The notes beneath the pieces were generated by a model. It had not been told where the DNA came from, did not search any database, and saw only the letters and a program-made list of their open reading frames with translations. 10,063 nt of DNA from Candidatus Binatia bacterium. GTDB lineage: Bacteria > Desulfobacterota_B > Binatia > UBA9968 > JAJDTQ01. The translations under genes and the position numbers were made by a program. The stretch is from NCBI GenBank assembly GCA_022827045.1, contig JAJDTQ010000142.1, positions 1 to 10,063 on the forward strand. Direction: 5' to 3'. How positions within the stretch are numbered: the first letter of the stretch is position 1; every line of letters starts with the position of its first letter. Shown one piece after another: positions 1 to 6,452 of this stretch.

Positions 1-111
1 AGAACGGGTGCATGGGCACGCCAGTGAATCGGCGGGCCTCGACTGCCCCGGCCACCGTCACTTCACCGCATCACCGCCCCGGGTGCAAGCTCTGGTTACT
101 TTCGCGACTAA

Positions 112-354
112 GCCGCCGCGTCGCGGGGGTCCCCGCTCCAGACCAACGGCGAACAGAACGCCGCCGCGGCGGTGGCCTTCTACATGATATTCATCCTCGC
201 CATCCTGGCGCTGTTCGCGCGGCGCATGACCGGGATGCAGGAAATCCGCGGCCACGACATCGCCCGCCGCGAAGGTCTGTTAAGCCGGCTGTCCGGCTGG
301 ATCGGCGAACTTGCAAGAACGACCCGCAAGCGAAGGCTGGAATACGGCAGTTGA
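112..354 (+). pseudogene. Possible C-terminal remnant of an ABC transporter permease
   Basis: Reading from 112 there is an open frame of about 80 codons ending in TGA at 352-354. It contains one strongly hydrophobic helix (AFYMIFILAILALFA, bases about 175-219), followed by an Arg-rich basic tail that looks cytoplasmic. This is the shape of the last membrane helix and tail of a binding-protein-dependent ABC permease, and a solute-binding protein gene follows about 75 bases later, as in many permease-binding protein operons. A TAA stop at 109-111 closes the frame upstream. The other two forward frames before it do not look like a permease, so the rest of the gene is absent. A GTG at 172 could start a free-standing 60-residue one-helix protein, but no convincing ribosome binding site precedes it. 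Alternatives are a small membrane protein or chance. The permease identification is inference from one helix and context. Confidence 0.35.
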
Positions 355-420
355 ACGGATCCGGAGGGAAAACCGGACGTATCTTTGACATGGACGTCCT
401 GTTTCGCGGGACACCAGGAA

Positions 421-425
421 AGGAG
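421..425 (+). promoter_or_regulatory. Ribosome binding site deciding the start of the family-1 binding protein
   Basis: AGGAG sits 8 bases before the ATG at 434 and only 2 bases before the ATG at 428. Normal Shine-Dalgarno spacing favours 434. Confidence 0.6.
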
Positions 426-433
426 CGATGCAG

Positions 434-1465
434 ATGAAACGGATACTCACGACATGGTTTGGAGTGCTGGGCATGGCAGCCGTGTTGTTCGGCTTGCCGG
501 CATCGGCGGCCGGCGCCGATCTGCCGGAATCCGTCAAGAAGCTCATCAAGCCGGCGCAGGCCGAAGGCGAGGCCACCGTCTTCGGCACCACCATGAACCC
601 CCGCCAGGTCGAGATGATGAACAAGGGGTTCAACTCGTTCTATGGCACCAAGATCAAGCTCAACCAGATCGGCGGCCGCCATACGCGGAAGAGGGTGGAG
701 GTCATCCGGGCCCTGAAGAACAACGTGCCGACCGGGCTCGACGTGTTCTGGACATCGAGCCCGCGCGCGCTGATCGAGGGCGACGCCATCATCAAGTTCG
801 ACTGGTCGGGCGAGTTCGGCCTGCCCAAGAACCTGATGGAGGGCGAGTACGGCATCAAGACGCATGACGGGTACCTCACCCTGATGACCATCAATACCAA
901 CCTGGTGAAGCCTGGCGACGAGCCCAAGAGCTACAACGACCTGCTCGACCCGAAATGGAAGGGCCGGATCGCCATGCCGCGTTCGCCGGCGCCCTGGGTC
1001 CATTACACCTATGCTTGGGGCGAGGAGAACGCGAAGAAGTACCTGGAGACGCTGCTGCGGAAGCAGGAAGTCAAGATGCTGGCCCGGTATCCCGACGTGC
1101 GGTCGCGGATCATCGGCGGCGAATTCGCCGTCGGTCTCGGCACCGATGCCTGGGCCGAGATCGCCAAGGGCGCTCCGGTGAAGCATCCGGACGTGGACAC
1201 CATCATCTTCGGCTCCCGGGGAGCGTACATCGTGAAGGACGCCAAGGCGCCGAATATCGCAAAGCTATGGGGCTACTGGGTGGTGTCGCCCGCCGGCCAG
1301 AAGACCATTCACGACGTCCGCGGCTATTCGCTGGTCAGCTCGAAGAGCGGCTACATGTACGACTACATACAGGGGAAGAAGGTCATCGACGTGCCCTTCG
1401 ACTGGCGCATGAAGAACGAGGCGCGGTTGTCGAAGACGTTCCGCGCTGCCCTGCGCGAGAAGTAG
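434..1465 (+). CDS. ABC transporter solute-binding protein, family 1 type (iron/spermidine-like)
   Basis: Periplasmic binding component of an ABC importer. The N-terminus is a Sec signal peptide: basic MKR, a hydrophobic core (about 15 residues) and a small-residue end ASAAGA before DLPESV, giving a mature protein of about 315 residues. The signature PKSYNDLLDPKWKGRIAM (about residues 164-181) is typical of family-1 binding proteins of the FutA/AfuA/PotD-like group (Pfam SBP_bac_6/8). The early VFGTTMNPRQVEMM strand-helix unit and the late SPAGQ segment also fit. Start choice: AGGAG at 421-425 is only 2 bases from the ATG at 428 but 8 bases from the ATG at 434, so 434 is preferred; the longer form would add only Met-Gln. 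The substrate is unknown, and I could not identify the tyrosine cluster of ferric-binding members with confidence. An alpha/beta hydrolase gene follows after 36 bases. No intact partner permease or ATPase is in the window. Confidence 0.9.
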   Translation: MKRILTTWFGVLGMAAVLFGLPASAAGADLPESVKKLIKPAQAEGEATVFGTTMNPRQVEMMNKGFNSFYGTKIKLNQIGGRHTRKRVEVIRALKNNVPTGLDVFWTSSPRALIEGDAIIKFDWSGEFGLPKNLMEGEYGIKTHDGYLTLMTINTNLVKPGDEPKSYNDLLDPKWKGRIAMPRSPAPWVHYTYAWGEENAKKYLETLLRKQEVKMLARYPDVRSRIIGGEFAVGLGTDAWAEIAKGAPVKHPDVDTIIFGSRGAYIVKDAKAPNIAKLWGYWVVSPAGQKTIHDVRGYSLVSSKSGYMYDYIQGKKVIDVPFDWRMKNEARLSKTFRAALREK

Positions 1466-1501
1466 GCCGGTCGTCGAGTCGGCCGAACCCGGAAGGCAAG
1501 C

Positions 1502-2344
1502 ATGATCAATACGTCAGGGCCCGCCGGCGGGCGCTTTCAGAGACTCACCGCAGACCTCTCATCCGGCCCGGTGACCTACCACGTCGCCGGGGAGGGGCCG
1601 CCCGTGCTGTATCTCCACAGCGCGGGCGGCATCCGCTTCACCTATGCGCTGGACGAGCTGTCACGCGATCACCGGATTCACATGATGGTGGCCCCGGGGT
1701 TTGATGGGACACCTTCCCATGAAGGTCTCGACACCATGCCGGGGCTTGCCGATCTCGCTGGCGAGTTCGTGGATTCGGTGATCGGCGGGCCGTGCGACCT
1801 GATCGGCCAGTCGTTCGGCGGGTTCCTGTCGGCGTGGGTGACCGTGTGTAGTCCCGAGAAGATAAGCTCCGTGGTGCTCCAGTGTCCGTCGGGCTTTCGA
1901 CCGCCGCACATCCCGCAGAAACCGGCGGGCAGTCCGGAGGAGATGCGAAGCCGGATGTTTGCCCACCCGGAGCGGATTCCTCCGGGCGAGAAGACTCCGG
2001 AGCAGCTTGCCGAGAGCCGGCGTTGGGCGGACTACTACCACAAGTCCGTCGGACTCGACGAGGCGCTCGTCGCGCGGTTGCCCGAGATTCAGCAGCAGGC
2101 GCTGGTTCTGCAGGGAACGAAAGACGGCATGATGCCGCCCGAGAGCGGACAGCTCCTGGCACGCGAGATCCCCCACGCCAAGCTGGTCTACGTCTATGAT
2201 GCGGGCCACAACATCGAGGTGGACCAGCCGGAAAGGTTCGTCGCCCTGGTCCGTGATTTCTTCACGCGCGGCGAGGCCTTTATCGTCAATCCGGGCGACG
2301 AGCAAGCGGGCGTGATGGCGGCGGCCGGCCAATCGTCCGCGTAA
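1502..2344 (+). CDS. Alpha/beta-fold hydrolase
   Basis: A 280-residue cytoplasmic alpha/beta hydrolase with no signal peptide. It shows a full catalytic set: nucleophile elbow GQSFGG with Ser104, acid Asp208 in GTKDGMMP, and His236 in AGHNIEVDQPE. The oxyanion-hole strand is VLYLHSAGG (residues 35-43), and APGFDGTP (64-71) occupies the place of the usual PGxGxS loop. A cap region lies between about residues 130 and 190. Length and layout match the esterase/meta-cleavage-product hydrolase group (BphD, MhpC-like), but the substrate cannot be read from sequence. The ATG has a good ribosome binding site (GGAAGG, 1491-1496). It lies 36 bases after the binding-protein gene on the same strand, so the two are probably co-transcribed. 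Its TAA directly abuts the stop of the convergent VOC gene. The fold and triad are secure; a ring-cleavage role is only an inference. Confidence 0.9.
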   Translation: MINTSGPAGGRFQRLTADLSSGPVTYHVAGEGPPVLYLHSAGGIRFTYALDELSRDHRIHMMVAPGFDGTPSHEGLDTMPGLADLAGEFVDSVIGGPCDLIGQSFGGFLSAWVTVCSPEKISSVVLQCPSGFRPPHIPQKPAGSPEEMRSRMFAHPERIPPGEKTPEQLAESRRWADYYHKSVGLDEALVARLPEIQQQALVLQGTKDGMMPPESGQLLAREIPHAKLVYVYDAGHNIEVDQPERFVALVRDFFTRGEAFIVNPGDEQAGVMAAAGQSSA

Positions 2345-2965
2345 CTACTTCCGGCGCAACCCCGGATCGGCGAGGGTGGTGTCCTGTCCCGGCGGCGCTT
2401 CGTCCAGGGCCTCTTCGAGCGAGGGCTTCGGCGCCCACTCCTCGGCCGGGCGCGCTTCACCGTCCCAGTCCACCTGATCGAGTCCCCAGAATATCTCCAG
2501 GCTATGGCCGTCGGGATCCCGGAACTCTACGGATACCTGACAGCCCGCGCGCCTGCGGCCGTGGAAATCGATGGGGACGCCGTGCTTCTCGAGATGGTCC
2601 CGGGCGCGGAAGACGTCGTCGAGGGTGGGGACCTCGAACGCCAGATGATGCAGTTCCCGGCCCGTGGATGCCTCCTCGGCCTGGCCGATGAGGCCGAGGC
2701 CGTGGTGGTCCTGGTTGAAGCGCATGAACACCATCCGCCCCGGCACCATGCTCTCGGGATAGACGTCGGAGACCTTGAAGCCGAGCACCTGGGTGTAGAA
2801 GCGGACGGAGGCATCGATGTCCCGGACCACCAGCACGGCGTGTCCCATGTTGCCGATGCGGAAGGGCATGTCGGCGGGCGGCTGGAGGTCCTTCATGGCC
2901 TGGACCTCGGTGCCGCGCAGCCCCTCGAGATCGACCTTGCCTCGTTGGGTCATGTTTCTTGCCAT
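2345..2965 (-). CDS. VOC-superfamily protein (extradiol dioxygenase/glyoxalase-like)
   Basis: A 206-residue protein with a vicinal-oxygen-chelate domain at about residues 38-162. Likely metal ligands are His42 (GNMGHAVLVV), His107 (RELHHLAFEV) and Glu157 (DPDGHSLEIFW), the usual His-His-Glu facial triad. RDIDASVRFYTQVLGFKV (48-65) and FRDPDGHSLEIFWG are classic VOC motifs. The tail WGLDQVDWDGEARPAEEW resembles the end of catechol 2,3-dioxygenase-like members more than glyoxalase I. A single VOC module of this size could be a ring-cleavage dioxygenase, a lyase, an isomerase or a resistance-type protein. An Asp/Glu-rich, probably disordered tail follows residue 178. The start is supported by GGAGG at 2976-2980 (minus strand), about 10 bases before the ATG. 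The gene is transcribed away from the Liv-type operon and its TAG touches the hydrolase stop with no spacer. Confidence 0.88.
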   Translation of the reverse strand: MARNMTQRGKVDLEGLRGTEVQAMKDLQPPADMPFRIGNMGHAVLVVRDIDASVRFYTQVLGFKVSDVYPESMVPGRMVFMRFNQDHHGLGLIGQAEEASTGRELHHLAFEVPTLDDVFRARDHLEKHGVPIDFHGRRRAGCQVSVEFRDPDGHSLEIFWGLDQVDWDGEARPAEEWAPKPSLEEALDEAPPGQDTTLADPGLRRK

Positions 2966-3036
2966 GTGCGATTCCCCTCCATGACGGCACGGGTGTCCGG
3001 CGCCGATGCTTTGGGCTTGCTTTAGAAGTGAGTTGC

Positions 3037-3051
3037 GCTATACGGTATAGC
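3037..3051. promoter_or_regulatory. Perfect 15-bp palindrome, candidate operator
   Basis: GCTATAC-G-GTATAGC has two perfect 7-base arms around one central base. It lies between two divergent genes and overlaps the best -10-like hexamer (TATAGC). Size and symmetry suit a dimeric repressor such as a TetR- or GntR-type protein. No regulator gene is in the window, so the binding protein is unknown. Confidence 0.5.
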
Positions 3052-3109
3052 CCAATCGGCGCGTCGCGGGCGAATGCGTGACGCGGCGGCCTCAATTGTG
3101 CCCGGCCTG

Positions 3110-3133
3110 TCGCGGCCTCATGTCTGGCCGCGA
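3110..3133 (+). promoter_or_regulatory. Leader hairpin before the Liv-type binding-protein gene
   Basis: TCGCGGCC (3110-3117) and GGCCGCGA (3126-3133) form a perfect 8-bp stem with an 8-base loop. The hairpin ends 11 bases before the GGGAGG ribosome binding site at 3145-3150. No U-tract follows, so it is not a classical terminator. It may stabilise the mRNA or affect translation, or be incidental in GC-rich DNA. Confidence 0.35.
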
Positions 3134-3155
3134 TCCATAGACATGGGAGGCTGAC

Positions 3156-4469
3156 ATGAACGTAGTTGCTCGTACAAGATTCATGGCGTTGGCCGCAGCT
3201 TTGGCGGTGTTGCTGGCGGCAGGCGCCGCTTCGGCGCAGACCGTCAAGGTGGCGGTTCCGACGTTCCTTACCGGGGGCGGCGCGCCGACTTACGGCACCG
3301 CGTCCAAGAACGGCGTCGAACTGGTGGTCCGCGCTATCAACGAAGGGACACTGCCGGCGCCCTACAACAGCGTCGGGCTTGCCGGCCGCAAGATCGATCT
3401 CGTGGTCTACGACGAGTCGGGCGGCGGCACCAAGCAGGTCACGGAGTTGCGTAACAAGGTGCAGAAGGAGGGCGTGGACGTCGTGGTCGGCTACGTCTCC
3501 TCCGGGAGCTGCGCCGCCATCGCCCGGGTGGTGGAGGAGTTGCGGGTCCTGACCCTGCTGACGGTATGCGGCACGCCGCGCATCTTCGAGGAGCTGGTGA
3601 AGGAGCCGAAGTACCTCTTCCGCATCATCAACCACAGCACCGCGGGCAACGTGGGCGCCGCGCACTACGTCGTCAAGAAGCTCCGGAACGAGGCCAAGGA
3701 CGGCTACATGGGCATCAACCAGAACTACGCCTGGGGCCAGGATGCCTGGCGCGATTTCAACCTGGGCGTGCAGACCCTGGCGCCGGAACTCAAGCCGGCC
3801 AAGAAGCAGCAGTTCCCCAAGCTGTTCTCCGGCCAGTACGGCACCGAGATCTCGGTTCTGCTCAGGGCCAAGCAGAAGGTGGTGCACTCGAGCTTCTGGG
3901 GCGGTGACATCGAGGCCTTGATCGCCCAGGGCAAAGCCAGGGGACTGTTCAAGCGCAAGAAGTTCGTTTTCACGGTGGGCGAAATAACGGCCCACCGGAT
4001 CGGCAAGAAGTTCCCGCCGGGACAGCTCGCCCGCGGTCCCTACGGATTGTACGCGGAGGGTATCGACACTCCCCTCAACAAGTGGTTCCGGAGCGAGTAC
4101 CGCAAGGCGTACAAGCAGCCGCCTTCGTCGCCGGCCTATCACTACGCCGATGGCATCGTGGCTGCCAAGTACGCCTACGACACGGCCATGAAGGCCAACG
4201 GCGGCAAGTTCCCGTCCACCGATCAGGTCATCAAGGCGCTGGAGCACGCCACCTACGACATCCTGGCCGCCAAGGTCAAGATGTCCCTCGGCAAGGGGCA
4301 TCAGGCGGTCACTTCGGACCGCTGGGGCTATGCCGAGTGGGACGATGCCAAGGGCGAGATCGTGGTCAAGGACGTGGTGGAGTTCAAGGCCGAGTGCGTG
4401 AACCCGCCGGAAGGGGTCAATGCGGCGGACTGGGTCAAGGGCGGCATGAAGGGCGCCAAGTGCGACTGA
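3156..4469 (+). CDS. Branched-chain amino acid-type ABC transporter substrate-binding protein
   Basis: Periplasmic receptor of a HAAT/Liv-family importer, 437 residues. The signal peptide has a basic start (MNVVARTR), a hydrophobic core and a clear ASA-Q cleavage site after residue 27. The mature part fits the type I periplasmic binding fold (Peripla_BP_6): opening strand VKVAVPTFLTGG, YGTASKNGVELVVRAIN, the LxGRKIDLVVYDE strand, and GVDVVVGYVSSGSCAA, where the ligand backbone is normally held. Four mature cysteines (SGSCAA, TVCGTP, AECVNPP and near the C-terminus in AKCD) could form two disulfides. At about 410 mature residues it is longer than E. coli LivJ/LivK, like the versions used for amides, urea, aromatic acids and other solutes, so leucine should not be assumed. 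The start is supported by GGGAGG at 3145-3150. It heads the operon of LivH, LivM and fused ATPase genes and is separated from them by a GC hairpin. Confidence 0.93.
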   Translation: MNVVARTRFMALAAALAVLLAAGAASAQTVKVAVPTFLTGGGAPTYGTASKNGVELVVRAINEGTLPAPYNSVGLAGRKIDLVVYDESGGGTKQVTELRNKVQKEGVDVVVGYVSSGSCAAIARVVEELRVLTLLTVCGTPRIFEELVKEPKYLFRIINHSTAGNVGAAHYVVKKLRNEAKDGYMGINQNYAWGQDAWRDFNLGVQTLAPELKPAKKQQFPKLFSGQYGTEISVLLRAKQKVVHSSFWGGDIEALIAQGKARGLFKRKKFVFTVGEITAHRIGKKFPPGQLARGPYGLYAEGIDTPLNKWFRSEYRKAYKQPPSSPAYHYADGIVAAKYAYDTAMKANGGKFPSTDQVIKALEHATYDILAAKVKMSLGKGHQAVTSDRWGYAEWDDAKGEIVVKDVVEFKAECVNPPEGVNAADWVKGGMKGAKCD

Positions 4470-4495
4470 TCGGCCCTCTGATCTAGTTTCTTCAT

Positions 4496-4527
4496 GACCC
4501 GGGCGCCGAAGTGCCGGCGCCCGGGTC
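4496..4527 (+). terminator. GC-rich hairpin between binding-protein and permease genes, probable partial terminator
   Basis: GACCCGGGCGCCG (4496-4508) pairs perfectly with CGGCGCCCGGGTC (4515-4527), giving a 13-bp stem with a 6-base loop. It starts 26 bases after the binding-protein stop and ends 23 bases before the LivH ribosome binding site. No run of T follows (CGTCCTCATC), so full Rho-independent termination is unlikely. Such hairpins after binding-protein genes commonly protect the upstream mRNA or attenuate read-through, so that the receptor is made in excess of the membrane parts. Confidence 0.6.
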
Positions 4528-4560
4528 CGTCCTCATCCGATCCCGCGCACGGGGGAACCG

Positions 4561-5463
4561 TTGGATTTCGAGCTCCTACTCATCATCCTCGTCGACGGAC
4601 TCGTCTACGGTTCGTACCTGTTCATGGTGGCCGTGGGCCTGACGGTCATCTGCGGCGTCCAGAAGCTCCTCAACGTCACCCACGGCGCGCTCTACGCCTT
4701 CGGCGCCTATCTCACGGCCACGCTGCTGATCCTCTATTTCCAGGTGGACTGGCCTCAGTTCGGCGCCTTCGCGGTGATGCTGTTCGCTGCGCTCTTCCTC
4801 GGCGTGCTGTTCGGCGTCATCATCGAGCGCGGCCTGCTCCGCCATCTTTATAACGAGGACGAGCACATCATCGTGCTGGCGACCTTCGCGGCGTTCCTGG
4901 TGCTGGAGGACGTGCTGCTGCTGATCTGGGGCACCGATCCCTATCTCGCGCCGGAGCCCCTCGGGCTGCTGGGCTCGACGGAGATCGCCGGACTTCCCTT
5001 CGACAACTACAGCCTGTCCATGGTGCTGTTGTCGGCCGTGGTGGCCGCGGTGCTCTGGTACGGGCTCAACCGGACCCAGTTCGGCAAGCTTCTGCTGGCG
5101 GTGATCTATGACCGGGAGCTGGCCCAGGCCATGGGGATCAACGTCAACCGGATCTTTCTGTTGACCTTCATGCTGGGCTCGTTTCTGGGAGCCTTGGGCG
5201 GCGCCTACCAGGCGCCGGCCATCTCGGTCCAGCCGGGTATCGGAGTGGAGGTGATCGTGCTGGCGTTCGCCGTGGTGGTGATCGGCGGCATGGGCAGCAT
5301 TCCCGGCGCCCTCATCGGCTCGGTGATCGTGGGCGTTGCCCGGGCGTTCGCGGTGCACCAGGAGCCGGCCCTGGAGCTGTTCGTCATCTACCTGATCATG
5401 GCAGCGGTGCTGATCGTCCGACCCCAGGGGCTGTTCGCGCCCGCGAAGCCGAGGACCATATGA
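4561..5463 (+). CDS. livH: Branched-chain amino acid-type ABC transporter permease (LivH family)
   Basis: Inner-membrane permease of the importer, 300 residues, about the length of E. coli LivH. The N-terminal helix pair is followed by NVTHGALYAFGAYL (residues 38-51), a strongly conserved LivH motif. The cytoplasmic coupling loop is present as AVIYDRELAQAMGINVNRI, and then come VVIGGMGSIPGALIGS and a C-terminal RPQGLFA, all family hallmarks. About eight hydrophobic segments can be seen. The start is a TTG at 4561: GGGGGAA at 4551-4557 is well placed, while the first in-frame ATG (4624) would delete the first helix. The gene lies downstream of the GC hairpin and overlaps the LivM start by four bases (ATGA, 5460-5463), implying translational coupling. 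It should form the pore as a heterodimer with LivM. The symbol denotes family; the transported solute is unknown. Confidence 0.92.
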   Translation: MDFELLLIILVDGLVYGSYLFMVAVGLTVICGVQKLLNVTHGALYAFGAYLTATLLILYFQVDWPQFGAFAVMLFAALFLGVLFGVIIERGLLRHLYNEDEHIIVLATFAAFLVLEDVLLLIWGTDPYLAPEPLGLLGSTEIAGLPFDNYSLSMVLLSAVVAAVLWYGLNRTQFGKLLLAVIYDRELAQAMGINVNRIFLLTFMLGSFLGALGGAYQAPAISVQPGIGVEVIVLAFAVVVIGGMGSIPGALIGSVIVGVARAFAVHQEPALELFVIYLIMAAVLIVRPQGLFAPAKPRTI

Positions 5464-6446
5464 CCTGGCGCCAGGACAAGACGCTCTGGGGCCTGACCAT
5501 CGGCCTCGCCGCGCTGCTGCTCCTCAACTTCGTGGTGCCGGACTGGTTCCGTTCCATCCTCACCCTTTCCCTGGCCCGGGGATCGGTGGCGCTGGGTCTC
5601 CTGGTGCTGTGGCGTTGCGGGCTGATCTCTTTCGGCCACGCGCTCTACTTTGGCGTCGGCGCCTACACGGTCGGGCTGATGAGCCGGTACCTGGGCATCA
5701 CCGATGCCTTCCTCACCATCGCCTGCGGGGTGGTGACGGCGGGGCTGCTCGCATACGGCCTGGGGTTCCTGCTGCGGCAGTACCGCGGCATTTTCTTCGC
5801 GCTGTTGAACATGGCGTTCTCCATGATCCTCTACGGCGTGCTGGCCAAGCTCGAGGAGCTGGGATCCACCGACGGCATCAGCCTGGAGACGACGACCTAC
5901 CTCTGGTACGCGCCGCTGGGAGCGGAGAACAAGACCGCGCTGTTCGTGTTCGCGGTTATCCTGACGTGGGGGGTGGCGGTGCTGGTGCACCTCTACCTGC
6001 GCTCCACCTTGGGCAACATGACCACGGCGGTGCGCGAGAACGAGATCCGGCTGGGTTATCTAGGCTACTCCGGGGAACGGGCGGTCCACGCCAAGTTCGT
6101 CGTCTCCGGACTCCTTGGCGGTTTCGGCGGCGCCATCGCCGCCCTCACCATCGGCCACGTGGACCCGGACTCCATGGTGTACTGGCCGGTGTCCGGGGAC
6201 TTCGTCTTCATCGCCATCCTGAGCGGCACCGGCAACGTCACCGCGCCCTTCATCGGCGCCTTGATCTACGAGCTCATCCGCACCTACGCCTTCGACAAGT
6301 TCCCCGAGATCTGGCAGCTCATCATGGGCGGAACCCTGCTCGCCATCATCATGTTCCTGCCCAACGGCCTGTGGTCGCTGGTGGACCGGTGGCGGAGCCG
6401 GAGAGGGGCGGGCACCGCGCTTCGGGCCGGGAAGGAAGAGGCATAG
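5460..6446 (+). CDS. livM: Branched-chain amino acid-type ABC transporter permease (LivM family)
   Basis: Second inner-membrane permease, 328 residues. This is shorter than E. coli LivM but usual for LivM-type subunits elsewhere. Family motifs are ISFGHALYFGVGAY (residues 56-69), the central FFALLNMAFSMILY with GSTDGISL in place of the more common GGxDG, the coupling loop TAVRENEIRLGYLGY, and LSGTGNVTAPFIGA where most homologues have a GGxGTxxGPxxGA sequence. The C-terminus FLPNGLWSLVDRWRSR ends in a basic tail. The start overlaps the LivH stop as ATGA. The fused ATPase gene begins 6 bases after the stop (ATG at 6453), with a purine-rich GAAGGAAGAGG inside the end of livM as its ribosome binding site. 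It is expected to pair with LivH and contact one half of the fused ATPase. Confidence 0.92.
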   Translation: MTWRQDKTLWGLTIGLAALLLLNFVVPDWFRSILTLSLARGSVALGLLVLWRCGLISFGHALYFGVGAYTVGLMSRYLGITDAFLTIACGVVTAGLLAYGLGFLLRQYRGIFFALLNMAFSMILYGVLAKLEELGSTDGISLETTTYLWYAPLGAENKTALFVFAVILTWGVAVLVHLYLRSTLGNMTTAVRENEIRLGYLGYSGERAVHAKFVVSGLLGGFGGAIAALTIGHVDPDSMVYWPVSGDFVFIAILSGTGNVTAPFIGALIYELIRTYAFDKFPEIWQLIMGGTLLAIIMFLPNGLWSLVDRWRSRRGAGTALRAGKEEA

Positions 6447-6452
6447 CCGGCC

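Larger units (their letters stand above)
1..427. other. Stretch without an intact gene
   Basis: Apart from the permease-like tail at 112-354, I see no convincing gene here. The long frames on both strands have compositions expected from high-GC shadow frames (many Arg, Pro, Gly) and no recognisable motif. Near the end, at 385-390, is a perfect TTGACA hexamer, but nothing resembling a -10 box lies 16-18 bases downstream. A weak 5-bp inverted repeat (TCCGG at 360-364, CCGGA at 373-377) precedes it. A promoter for the downstream binding-protein gene may lie here, but I cannot place it. Confidence 0.5.
2966..3155. promoter_or_regulatory. Divergent intergenic control region
   Basis: This 190-base gap lies between the start of the minus-strand VOC gene and the start of the plus-strand binding-protein gene, so promoters for both should be here. 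A weak plus-strand candidate is TTAGAA (3022-3027) with TATAGC (3046-3051) and an 18-base spacer, with the -10 inside the palindrome at 3037-3051. I could not place a minus-strand promoter with confidence. Other structure includes a leader hairpin at 3110-3133, a 9-base direct repeat GCGGCCTCA (3086-3094 and 3112-3120), and a 6-bp inverted repeat CGCGTC/GACGCG (3060-3065, 3080-3085). Confidence 0.55.

Noticed and set aside
385..390. Perfect TTGACA as the -35 box of a promoter for the first binding-protein gene
   Set aside because: Nothing resembling TATAAT lies at 16-18 bases spacing (the region is GCGGGACACC), so it is not called as a promoter.
1465..1484. Small hairpin GGCCG/CGGCC after the first binding-protein stop as a terminator
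   Set aside because: It has only 5 bp, a 10-base loop and no T-run, and the next gene follows closely on the same strand.
3011..3055. Inverted repeat TTGGGCT (3011-3017) and AGCCCAA (3049-3055)
   Set aside because: Only 7 bases with about 31 between the arms, and it partly overlaps the stronger palindrome. Could be chance.
2502..4301. A 599-codon open frame on the minus strand opposite the Liv-type binding-protein gene
   Set aside because: It is antisense to a gene with a clear signal peptide and family motifs, is rich in Arg, Gly, Ala and His, has no motif, and runs into the VOC gene out of frame. It is a typical high-GC mirror frame.
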